Below are positions 1 through 6,653 of a stretch of DNA of 13,383 nt, one piece after another. The stretch is from contig DFDY01000175.1 in the NCBI GenBank assembly GCA_002368955.1, positions 1 through 13,383 of the forward strand, in the 5' to 3' direction. This stretch comes from Bacteroidales bacterium UBA3816. GTDB taxonomy: Bacteria; Bacteroidota; Bacteroidia; Bacteroidales; P3. Under the pieces are notes generated by a model that was not told the origin of the DNA, did not search any database, and was given only the letters and a program-made list of their open reading frames with translations. Numbering within the stretch: position 1 is the stretch's first letter; each line of letters begins with the position of its first letter. The position numbers and the translations under genes were made by a program.

Positions 1-265
1 GCATGTACGGATTCATCACCCACTCTGCCGGCAGCGTCTCGTCGCCAAGACCGTACATCTGCTTCAGCAGCAGGCATCCCACCATAAGGCGTATCGGCTT
101 GGCCGGACGCCCGTTCTTCGAGTACAGCGGTGCAAACTCGCGCTCGAAGTAGTCCCAGTCGATGTTGTCGGCCAGCAGGACCAGTTCGTTGCCAAGGTCT
201 ATGAAGTCGATGAGCATCGGGCGGAAGAGTTCAGGCGTCGTGCGGTTCGGTGATTTCCCTATCAT
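1..265 (-). CDS. IS5/IS1182-type transposase, N-terminal part (cut by window edge)
   Basis: The reverse strand reads an uninterrupted 88-codon frame from ATG at 265 to the window edge. It starts MIGKSPNRTTPELFRPM and continues with ELVLLADNIDWDYFEREF (about residues 26-43), GRPAKPIRLMVGCLLLKQ and LGDETLPAEWV. This is the pattern of the DUF772 N-terminal domain of IS5/IS1182-group DDE transposases common in Bacteroidetes. The domain is associated with DNA binding; the DDE catalytic domain would lie to the left of the window, so catalytic residues cannot be judged. No frameshift or stop is seen in the visible part. I could not identify the terminal inverted repeat, because only one side of the element is present. 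The start is the first ATG of the frame and has no obvious Shine-Dalgarno. Whether the element is complete is unknown. Confidence 0.85.
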   Translation of the reverse strand, partial: MIGKSPNRTTPELFRPMLIDFIDLGNELVLLADNIDWDYFEREFAPLYSKNGRPAKPIRLMVGCLLLKQMYGLGDETLPAEWVMNPYM

Positions 266-792
266 GATTTCTGTGCGTTTTACTGCAAGGTTTTGGGTGG
301 ATTATTCAAATTTTCTTGCATTTATAACGACGAAATTATGATTTTATTATAATGAATACTAAGTATTTAATGTATTTTTAAGGACGAACTATATTATTAT
401 TGCCTCCGCATTTTTTTTCTGCTTGTGAAAAGCCACCCAATCCACAGCCATTTTTTTTCACTAACTCCACCCCACTACCGTTCCCCACCCATTGCCAGAC
501 CATTTCCCAACCGTAACAGACCCGTTAAAAAAGCGATAATGAAATGTGATGGCATTGAAAGTGTTAAGAACACTAAACGGTCCTCAACGGAATCTACGCG
601 CCTGCCCGAACGGTTTACGTTCCTGTCGTCCCCTTCTGGGAGACCATACGTCCTTTCCCATTGGCACTGCATTGGTCCTCATCGTCATACGGCCACTGCA
701 AGCAGTTTCCATTTAATAAACTTACTCCCACCAGCCACACAATAAAACGGTAAAAAATGCGTTCTTAGCATAGATTATAAACATACTGCACT
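266..792. other. Intergenic region between transposase and HerA-like gene, no supported gene
   Basis: These 527 bases hold no frame that resembles a known protein. Bases 290-410 are AT-rich and include the short palindrome AATACT-a-AGTATT at 355-367. Two runs of eight T sit exactly 40 bases apart (411-418 and 451-458). The stretch 425-520 is strongly pyrimidine-rich on the plus strand. One end of the insertion element should lie in the left part, but I cannot place it. Open frames of 106 codons (plus) and 65 codons (minus) occur here; they lack recognisable motifs and are treated as chance. No TAnnTTTG promoter is evident ahead of 793. Confidence 0.6.
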
Positions 793-2376
793 ATGATAGA
801 CAACACAGGTACCCCCTTCAACGCAATTGCCGGTGAACTTCACCTCGGCATCCTCCCCTCTATGGCCAACCGTCACGGTCTCATTGCCGGTGCCACCGGC
901 ACAGGCAAGACCTGCACCCTGCAGAACCTGGCCGAATCCTTCAGTGCCATGGGCGTCCCTGTGTTTGCCACCGACATCAAGGGCGACCTCTCCGGCGTGG
1001 GCAAGGCGGGCGGCGGCAACGTCCATTTCGAAAAAAGCATCGCCGACAACCACCTCACCGACTGCGGCTTTGCCTACAAGGCCTACCCTGTCTGCCTCTG
1101 GGACGTCTTCGGCGAGGAGGGTCACCCCCTCCGCACCACCATCAGCGAGATGGGTCCCATGCTCCTCTCTCGCATCCTCGACCTCAACGACACACAGAAC
1201 GATGTGCTCAACATGGTCTTCCGCATTGCCGACGACCAGCAGTTGCTGCTCATCGACCTCAAGGACCTCCGCAAGATGCTGGAAGAAGTGGGCAACAACC
1301 GCGCCAACTACACCACCGCCTACGGCAACATCAGCACCGCCACCGTCGGGGCCATCCAGCGCAGCCTCCTCAGCCTTGAGGACCAAGGCGGCAATCAGTT
1401 CTTCGGCGAGCCCGCCATCGACATCTACGATTTCATGCAGACCCGTCAAGGCAAGGGTGTCATCAACATCCTAGCTTCGGACAAGATAATCAACTCGCCC
1501 AAAGTCTACACCTCCTTCCTACTCTATCTGCTGAGCGAGCTCTATGAGCAGTTGCCCGAAGTGGGCGACCTCGAAAAGCCCAAGCTGGTCTTCTTCTTCG
1601 ACGAAGCCCACATGCTTTTCAACAACATCAACAAGTCGCTGCTGGAGAAAATTGAGCAGATGGTGCGCCTCATCCGCTCCAAGGGGGTGGGCATCTATTT
1701 CTGCACCCAGAATCCCGACGACATCCCCGACACGATTCTGGGCCAGTTGGGCAACCGCGTGCAGCACGCCCTCCGCGCCTATACACCACGCGACCAGAAG
1801 GCCGTCCGCACCGCTGCCGAGACTTTCCGTGCCAACCCAGCCTTCGACACCGCCAAGGTCATCACCGAGCTGGGCGTGGGCGAAGCCTTAGTTTCCTTCC
1901 TCGATGCCAAAGGCATACCCACCATGGTGGAGCGTGCCCGTGTGCTGCCCCCCGAAGGCCAGGCCGGTGCCTTGCCTGTCGAAGAGCGTCAGCAGATAAT
2001 ACGCACCTCGATGGTTTACGGCAAATACGACACCAAGGTCGACCGACTCTCGGCATACGAAATCCTCACCGAGAAGCTCACCAAGCAGCAGGAGGAGAAA
2101 GCCCTTGCCCAACAGCAGAAGGAAGAGGAACGCCTGCAAAAGGAGGAGGCCAAGAAACAGCGCGAAGAAGAACGCCTGCAAGCCGCCGAAGAGCGCAAGC
2201 GCAAAGCCGAGGAACGCGAACGCAAGGCTGAAGAACGCGAACGTCAACGCCAGAAGGACAACAGCCTGGTGGGCAGCATCTCCAAAATGGCTAAACAGAA
2301 AGCCAAACGCGAACTGGTGAATACCGCCTTCAAACTGGGCCGCGGCCTGCTCGGCTCCCTGCTGAAAGGAAAGTGA
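793..2376 (+). CDS. HerA/YjgR-like ATPase (DUF853 family)
   Basis: This 527-residue protein has a classical P-loop GATGTGKT at residues 33-40 and a Walker B strand LVFFFDEAH at 265-273, in which D270 and E271 would be the magnesium-binding and catalytic acids. Downstream are the CTQNPDDIPDTILGQLGNRV segment and RAYTPRDQKAVR, as in HerA/FtsK-type motor ATPases. The arrangement and length (about 500 residues) fit the DUF853 family, represented in E. coli by YjgR. Members are annotated as helicase HerA-like, but the cellular role is not established. After about residue 420 comes a long charged segment of KEEER/KAEERER repeats, likely a coiled coil, then a short hydrophobic tail with RGLLGSLLKGK. 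The ATG at 793 lies just ahead of the conserved N-terminus and has no strong Shine-Dalgarno. It is the only confident plus-strand gene, with its own terminator, so it is probably monocistronic. The family is clear; the function is not. Confidence 0.92.
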   Translation: MIDNTGTPFNAIAGELHLGILPSMANRHGLIAGATGTGKTCTLQNLAESFSAMGVPVFATDIKGDLSGVGKAGGGNVHFEKSIADNHLTDCGFAYKAYPVCLWDVFGEEGHPLRTTISEMGPMLLSRILDLNDTQNDVLNMVFRIADDQQLLLIDLKDLRKMLEEVGNNRANYTTAYGNISTATVGAIQRSLLSLEDQGGNQFFGEPAIDIYDFMQTRQGKGVINILASDKIINSPKVYTSFLLYLLSELYEQLPEVGDLEKPKLVFFFDEAHMLFNNINKSLLEKIEQMVRLIRSKGVGIYFCTQNPDDIPDTILGQLGNRVQHALRAYTPRDQKAVRTAAETFRANPAFDTAKVITELGVGEALVSFLDAKGIPTMVERARVLPPEGQAGALPVEERQQIIRTSMVYGKYDTKVDRLSAYEILTEKLTKQQEEKALAQQQKEEERLQKEEAKKQREEERLQAAEERKRKAEERERKAEERERQRQKDNSLVGSISKMAKQKAKRELVNTAFKLGRGLLGSLLKGK

Positions 2377-2383
2377 GAATAAT

Positions 2384-2410
2384 GTAAAAACTAAAAAGTA
2401 AAAACTAAAA
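2384..2410. repeat. Tandem 13-mer GTAAAAACTAAAA, two copies
   Basis: GTAAAAACTAAAA occurs at 2384-2396 and again at 2398-2410, a 14-base period. It sits between the stop codon of the HerA-like gene and the terminator hairpin. On the minus strand it supplies the T-rich tract behind that hairpin. Confidence 0.85.
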
Positions 2411-2443
2411 GGTGTTTGCTAATACGGCAGACACCTTTTTATT
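2407..2443. terminator. Bidirectional intrinsic terminator between convergent genes
   Basis: The stem GGTGTTTGC (2411-2419) pairs with GCAGACACC (2427-2435) over nine positions with one G-U, around a 7-base loop. On the plus strand it is followed by TTTTTATTT. On the minus strand it is followed by TTTTAGTTTTTAC. It therefore can end the HerA-like gene from the left and the lipoprotein transcript from the right. Confidence 0.85.
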
Positions 2444-2446
2444 TGC

Positions 2447-2461
2447 GCCTGCTCAGCAGGC
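2447..2461. repeat. Perfect short hairpin GCCTGC-tca-GCAGGC
   Basis: A six-base perfect inverted repeat with a 3-base loop lies directly beside the bidirectional terminator. There is no T-run immediately next to it. It may add to termination or mRNA 3' end protection; that is inference. Confidence 0.6.
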
Positions 2462-2485
2462 ATTGATTCATACCCCGCCACTAAA

Positions 2486-2508
2486 GCAAACATTCACTGG
2501 ATGTTTGC
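2486..2508 (-). terminator. Possible second terminator of the lipoprotein transcript
   Basis: GCAAACAT (2486-2493) and ATGTTTGC (2501-2508) form a perfect eight-base stem with a 7-base loop, located 57 bases past the lipoprotein stop codon. On the minus strand it is followed only by TTTAG, so it is a weak terminator candidate. The main one is at 2407-2443. Confidence 0.45.
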
Positions 2509-2564
2509 TACCCCTCTAAAGAGTTGATGCGCGGAAGCGGTCCATTGTGAGCAACAATATAGTT

Positions 2565-3266
2565 CTAACGTGCAGAGCGAACAGCACGGACAGATAACCC
2601 ATAGCCGCGACTATGAGTACTTATCGCAAAATGACCCATCACGTTAAAGCCTAAGCACCACGCCGAAGATGGCGCGTCCGTATTAAGCGAACTCGACCAG
2701 TAGGCGCCACAGTTTTCGATATGGGGCATGTATGATTCGTGTTCAAATTCTGCAGCTGGAAGAAAGATACTGACACCATTGGACCCTGTAAATTGCAACC
2801 CAAGTACACTATCAATGACTGCTTGCGTGACAGTGGTATTGTCAAGCAGTTCTTGCCATTCAGCCTTTGTCGGTGTTCGAGTACCGTCACCCCAATTGAC
2901 CGTGGCGGCATCATCTTCAGGTTGTAATATAGTCAGAGTATCAGTAAACCCTGTGACGCTATACGATGGATTGGAGCAGTACTTAGTGAGGTTGTATATG
3001 TGGTGATACCTATCATATGTGCCGTACCGATAGTCACCATAACCAAAATAACCTTTAGTGCGCGTCTCGCCCCATGCAAAATGGTAGCCAAACCCCGTAG
3101 GCACAGTGGCGCCTACATTGTGAGTAGCCCACAATAGACCGCTCGGCAGACCTAAATCCACCCAATCTTCTATGATTGGCTGGACATCTTCTCTTTCACA
3201 GCCTGAGACGAACAATGTTGCACACATTAGCATTATGGCTGCTAAAACCTTTGTCAGTTTTTTCAT
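2565..3266 (-). CDS. FISUMP-domain lipoprotein
   Basis: The 233-residue product starts MKKLTKVLAAIMLM and has a lipobox VSGC with the lipidated Cys at residue 23, so it should be exported and anchored by lipid, as is usual for such Bacteroidetes proteins. The mature part shows the pattern of the Fibrobacter succinogenes major paralogous (FISUMP) domain. It has DLGLPSGLLWATHNVGA at residues 37-53 and FAWGET shortly after, then DDAATVNWGDGTRTPTKAEW, SIFLPAAEFEHESY, YWSSS and a closing GYGLSVRAVR. The family's function is unknown; such proteins occur in many paralogues in gut and rumen bacteria. I chose the ATG at 3266 over one at 3350 because it starts the signal peptide and the longer frame overlaps ygiQ. 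It lies 5 bases after the ygiQ stop with no terminator between, so co-transcription is likely. Sampled 60-base lines here are 40-47% GC against about 62% in a ygiQ line, suggesting a different origin. Confidence 0.88.
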   Translation of the reverse strand: MKKLTKVLAAIMLMCATLFVSGCEREDVQPIIEDWVDLGLPSGLLWATHNVGATVPTGFGYHFAWGETRTKGYFGYGDYRYGTYDRYHHIYNLTKYCSNPSYSVTGFTDTLTILQPEDDAATVNWGDGTRTPTKAEWQELLDNTTVTQAVIDSVLGLQFTGSNGVSIFLPAAEFEHESYMPHIENCGAYWSSSLNTDAPSSAWCLGFNVMGHFAISTHSRGYGLSVRAVRSAR

Positions 3267-3271
3267 GATGG

Positions 3272-5056
3272 TTATTTTTGTGTTAATAACTTCGGAATAT
3301 AACCATCTAGGTGATGATTGTGGAGTGCTTGGCGGATGGCTGCCTGACACTCTTTCTTGTAGTAGAAGAACATGAGGTTCTGCTCCTTCTTCTCGTTGGG
3401 GGTGGTGGCCACGTAGACGGGCTCCATGGTCTCGGGGTTAATGCCAGTGTAGTACATCTCGGTGCTGAGGGTCATAGGCGTGGGGGTGAAGTCCTGTATC
3501 TGCTCCAGTCGGTAGCCCAAGCGTTTCATCTCTACGGCAAGGTCGGCCATGTCCTTGAGCTGGCAGCCAGGGTGGGAGCTGATGAAATAAGGGATGAGCT
3601 GGTATTTGACTCCCGCCTGCCGACAGATGGCATCGAAACGGCTTTTGACCTGCAGGAAGAGGTCGAACTTAGGCTTGCGCATAAGCGAGAGCACACGGGC
3701 ACTGGTATGCTCCGGTGCCACTTTGAGACGGCCACCCACATGGTGCAGCACCACTTGGCGGAAAAAGTCCCAGCCGTGGTTGCCGTCGGTAAAGAGGTCG
3801 CAGCGGATGCCGCTGCCGATGTAGACGTGCTTGACACCCGGCACGGCCATCACCTTGCGGTAAAGATCTAGAAGGGGTGCGTGGTCGGAGTTGAGGTTGC
3901 GGCACATGGTGGGCTGGATGCAGCTGTAGCGGGCGCACCGCTTGCAGAGTTCCTTGTTCTTGCCCGCCATGCGGTACATATTGGCCGAGGGGCCGCCCAG
4001 GTCGCTGATGACCCCATTGAAGTCGTCGCGCTGGACCAGAGTGCGCACTTCGCGCATGATGGACTCCTCGGAGCGAGAGACTATCTGTTTGCCCTGATGG
4101 GCGGAGATGGTGCAGAAGGAGCAGCCTCCAAAACAGCCGCGATGGATATTGACAGAGTTCTTAATCATCTCGTAGGCTGGGACGGGGCCGCGCTTCTTGT
4201 ATTTGGGATGGGGCAGACGGGTGTAGGGCAGGTCGAAGGAGGCATCCATCTCCTCGGTGGTCATGGGCGGCAGAGGGGGATTGATGACGACGTACTGGTC
4301 GTCGTGGGGCTGCACAAGGGTGGCGGCCTCTATCTTGTTGCTCTCCACCTCTATGTGGTGGAAGTTCTCAGCCTGGTTGCGCTTGGAGGCAAGGCACCGG
4401 TCGTAGCTGTGGAGCATAATGACATTGTCGCCCTTGGGAACATGAGAGTCGAGATAGCCCACCTGGGGCAGGGAGTGCAGCTTGTAGAGGGGCTCGTGGT
4501 CGGCCAGCATATTGGCAATGCTGACCATGGGTTTCTCGCCCATGCCGTATACCATAAGGTCGGCGGGGCAGTCGTAGAGGATGGAGGGTTTGAGGCTGTC
4601 GCTCCAATAGTCGTAATGCGATAGGCGGCGCATGGAGGCCTCCACGCCCCCAATCACCACAGGAGTGTCGGGGTAGAGCTGTTTGAGGATGCGGGTGTAG
4701 ACGTATGTGGCATAGTCGGGACGGAAACCAAAGGCACCGCCCGGAGTGTAGGCATCGTCGTGGCGCAGACGGCGGGCAGCGGTGTAATGGTTGACCATGG
4801 AGTCCATCACTCCGGAGGTCACTCCAAAAAAGAGCCGGGGACGACCGAATTTGCGGAAGTCGCGCAGGTCGTCGCGCCAGTTGGGCTGCGGGAGGATGGC
4901 CACACGATAGCCAGCAGCTTCAAGTGTGCGCCCAATAACAGCGGTGCCAAACGAGGGGTGGTCGACGTATGCGTCGCCACTGACCACGACGATGTCTACC
5001 TCGTCCCAGCCAAGACGTTTGACCTCCTCCAGTGTTATGGGCAAAAAATGGGGCAT
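3272..5056 (-). CDS. ygiQ: YgiQ family radical SAM protein (UPF0313)
   Basis: This 594-residue protein starts MPHFLPITLEEVKRLGWDEV and carries the radical SAM cluster motif CFGGCSFC, with the three iron-sulfur cysteines at 308, 312 and 315 (CxxxCxxC). The N-terminal part contains DIVVVSGDAYVDHPSFG, GGVEASMRRLSHYDYWS and VYGMGEKP. The middle and C-terminal parts contain DLGGPSANMYRM, CRNLNSDH, GSGIRCDL, HPGCQLKDM and FTPTPMTLSTEMYYTG. These are typical of the YgiQ/UPF0313 family; E. coli YgiQ is longer (about 740 residues). The enzyme should bind S-adenosylmethionine and a 4Fe-4S cluster, but the substrate is not known. The ATG at 5056 directly precedes the conserved N-terminus, and a nearby ATG at 5060 is out of frame. 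A repeat-rich 366-base gap separates it from pgk upstream; I see no consensus promoter in it, although the pgk terminator implies one. Confidence 0.95.
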   Translation of the reverse strand: MPHFLPITLEEVKRLGWDEVDIVVVSGDAYVDHPSFGTAVIGRTLEAAGYRVAILPQPNWRDDLRDFRKFGRPRLFFGVTSGVMDSMVNHYTAARRLRHDDAYTPGGAFGFRPDYATYVYTRILKQLYPDTPVVIGGVEASMRRLSHYDYWSDSLKPSILYDCPADLMVYGMGEKPMVSIANMLADHEPLYKLHSLPQVGYLDSHVPKGDNVIMLHSYDRCLASKRNQAENFHHIEVESNKIEAATLVQPHDDQYVVINPPLPPMTTEEMDASFDLPYTRLPHPKYKKRGPVPAYEMIKNSVNIHRGCFGGCSFCTISAHQGKQIVSRSEESIMREVRTLVQRDDFNGVISDLGGPSANMYRMAGKNKELCKRCARYSCIQPTMCRNLNSDHAPLLDLYRKVMAVPGVKHVYIGSGIRCDLFTDGNHGWDFFRQVVLHHVGGRLKVAPEHTSARVLSLMRKPKFDLFLQVKSRFDAICRQAGVKYQLIPYFISSHPGCQLKDMADLAVEMKRLGYRLEQIQDFTPTPMTLSTEMYYTGINPETMEPVYVATTPNEKKEQNLMFFYYKKECQAAIRQALHNHHLDGYIPKLLTQK

Positions 5057-5371
5057 GCATTAATGATTATTGACAATGTGGTTTGAGCTAATAATAGATA
5101 GGACATCACTGACGGGACCTGCAATATCGCCGACGGGAACTCTATTTTGCGTTGCCATGACGATAGGGGGCATAAACCCCGCTCGGTCATTTAGCCAACA
5201 TTTTAACCTATTTCACTATATTTAGGTCTGTTTATGACATCTCCGTATTTCTTTCGTCATCTTGTCCACATCCCTGTCTCGCCGTAGCCCGCTACGCCTT
5301 CACCTGCGATGTGACCAATCTGCTCGCAACAAATACTAATCTGTCATAAACCCTAATGACCGATTAGGGAT
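5057..5371. other. Repeat-rich intergenic segment upstream of ygiQ, possible decayed small element
   Basis: No confident gene is seen. The segment carries several inverted repeats. GTTTATGACA (5230-5239) faces TGTCATAAAC (5342-5351). CGGTCATTTAG (5184-5194) faces CTAATGACCG (5353-5362) with one extra T. CCCTAAT and ATTAGGG (5351-5369) form a tight hairpin, and CGTAGC/GCTACG lies at 5283-5296. The word CATAAACCC occurs at 5171 and again at 5345. On the minus strand two short frames without clear starts can be read, one in the centre containing AGEGVAGYGETGMW and one near ygiQ containing VPVGDIAGPVSDVLSI. They do not match a family I know. A remnant of a mobile element is one explanation; an untranslated regulatory leader for ygiQ is another. 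Confidence 0.4.
5105..5139. repeat. Imperfect direct repeat upstream of ygiQ, 21-base spacing
   Basis: ATCACTGACGGGAC (5105-5118) and ATCGCCGACGGGAA (5126-5139) match at 11 of 14 positions and start exactly 21 bases apart, two turns of the DNA helix. They lie 49-83 bases before the ygiQ start. Such spacing suits a tandem operator, but no regulator is known here. Confidence 0.45.
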
Positions 5372-5410
5372 AAAAAGAGCGACAGAGTTGCAATAGCCCT
5401 GTCGCTCTTA
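5372..5410 (-). terminator. Intrinsic terminator of pgk
   Basis: Read on the minus strand, AAGAGCGACAG pairs with CTGTCGCTCTT in a perfect 11-base stem (plus-strand arms 5375-5385 and 5399-5409) with a 13-base loop, and a TTTTTAT tract follows. It begins 13 bases after the pgk stop codon. It marks the end of the deiminase-to-pgk cluster and separates it from ygiQ. Confidence 0.9.
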
Positions 5411-5422
5411 TCGTTCTTTCGA

Positions 5423-6619
5423 TTAGTCCTGAATGGCTTTGATGCCGGGGAGGACCTTGCCTTCGAGATATTCAAGCATAGCACCACCACCAGTGGACAC
5501 ATAGCTCATCTGGTCGGCCAGGCCCATCTGCTTGACGGCTGCAACGCTGTCGCCACCACCCACGGCGGCAAAGCAGCCCTGCTTGCAAGCTTCGGCCACG
5601 CTCTTAGCAATCTCGTTGGTGCCTTTGGCAAAGGTACTGAGTTCGAAAACACCGGCAGGACCATTCCAAAGGATGGTCTTGGAGGACATAATGATGTCGC
5701 GGATGGCCTTGCAGCTCTCGGGGCCGCAGTCCATACTCTCCCAACCATCGGGTACCTCGCCCGAGGGGACAATCTGAGTGTTGGCATCGTTGCCAAACTT
5801 GTCGCCGATGACGCTGTCCACAGGCAGATAGTACTTCACGCCGTGGGCATCCATCTTCTTCATCAACTCCAGTGCAAGTTCCATCTTGTCGTCCTCGCAG
5901 ATGCTGTTGCCAATCTTACCACCCATTGCCTTGGTGAAAGTGTAGCGCATACCACCGATGATAATCATGTTGTCAACCTTGTCAATAAGGTTCTCCAGAA
6001 TGCCAATCTTGCTACTGACCTTGCTGCCACCAATAATGGCGGTGAAAGGACGGGGTGCATTGTGCATCAGCTTTTCCAGATTGACCACCTCGTTCTCCAT
6101 CAGGAGACCGAAATATTTGTCATTGGGGAAGAACTTAGCAATGGTGGCTGTGGAGCTGTGCTCGCGGTGGGCAGCACCAAAAGCATCGTTGACGTAGCAG
6201 TCGCCCAACTTGGACAGCTGTTCGGCAAGGGCCACATCGCCCTTGGTTTCGCCGGGGTAGAAACGGATGTTCTCCAGCAGCATCACTTCGCCAGCCTTCA
6301 GGTTCTTGGCCATCTCTTCTACCTTACCTTCACCTAGCAGTGCCTGAGTGAACTGGACAGGACGGTTGAGCATCTTGGCCAAATATTCAGCCACAGGCTG
6401 CAAAGTGAGCTCGGGTTCGAAACCGCCTTTCTTGGGACGCCCGAAATGAGCCATCAGAATGACAGCGGCACCGTCGCTAAGCAATTTCTCAATGGTGGGA
6501 AGCGACTCGCGGATACGGGTATCGTCGGTAATCTTCTTATTTTCGTCCATGGGAACGTTGAAGTCAACGCGGACTAAGGCCTTGCGACCCTTGAAGTTGA
6601 TTTCTTTTATCGATTTCAT
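5423..6619 (-). CDS. pgk: Phosphoglycerate kinase
   Basis: The 398-residue product matches phosphoglycerate kinase throughout, at normal length. It makes ATP and 3-phosphoglycerate from 1,3-bisphosphoglycerate and ADP in cytoplasmic glycolysis, reversibly. Visible family motifs are the signature ALVRVDFNVP (residues 14-23), the substrate-binding AHFGRPKKGG, ENIRFYPGETKGD and NDAFGAAHREHSS of the N-domain, then GGSKVSSKIG, WNGPAGVFE and the C-terminal nucleotide-loop GGGDSVAA. No motif is missing and there is no frameshift. The start at ATG 6619 (MKSIKEINFKGRKAL) is the normal N-terminus. It follows atpB by 34 AT-rich bases in which I see no clear promoter, and is closed by the terminator at 5372-5410, so it is probably the last gene of the cluster. 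An additional internal promoter for such a highly expressed gene cannot be excluded. Confidence 0.98.
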   Translation of the reverse strand: MKSIKEINFKGRKALVRVDFNVPMDENKKITDDTRIRESLPTIEKLLSDGAAVILMAHFGRPKKGGFEPELTLQPVAEYLAKMLNRPVQFTQALLGEGKVEEMAKNLKAGEVMLLENIRFYPGETKGDVALAEQLSKLGDCYVNDAFGAAHREHSSTATIAKFFPNDKYFGLLMENEVVNLEKLMHNAPRPFTAIIGGSKVSSKIGILENLIDKVDNMIIIGGMRYTFTKAMGGKIGNSICEDDKMELALELMKKMDAHGVKYYLPVDSVIGDKFGNDANTQIVPSGEVPDGWESMDCGPESCKAIRDIIMSSKTILWNGPAGVFELSTFAKGTNEIAKSVAEACKQGCFAAVGGGDSVAAVKQMGLADQMSYVSTGGGAMLEYLEGKVLPGIKAIQD

Positions 6620-6653
6620 AACAGGAATATTTTAATTAGTGTTTAAATAAATA

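Noticed and set aside
425..745. A 106-codon plus-strand frame and an overlapping 65-codon minus-strand frame (475-672)
   Set aside because: There is no recognisable domain, ribosome binding site or promoter. The plus product is Pro/Ser/His-rich and looks like translated pyrimidine-rich spacer.
775..1449. A 224-codon minus-strand frame opposite the HerA-like gene
   Set aside because: It covers the Walker A region of a clear ATPase on the other strand and has an Ala/Val/Glu-rich composition without motifs.
3881..4624. A 247-codon plus-strand frame opposite ygiQ (and a 186-codon one at 3311-3871)
   Set aside because: Both lie fully or almost fully within the radical SAM gene on the other strand, which carries all its motifs. 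The plus-strand products resemble no family.
5060..5173. A small minus-strand frame just before ygiQ (reading VPVGDIAGPVSDVLSI)
   Set aside because: It is about 37 codons from its first ATG, its regular look comes from the 21-base direct repeat beneath it, and no family is recognised. It is recorded under the intergenic segment, not as a gene.
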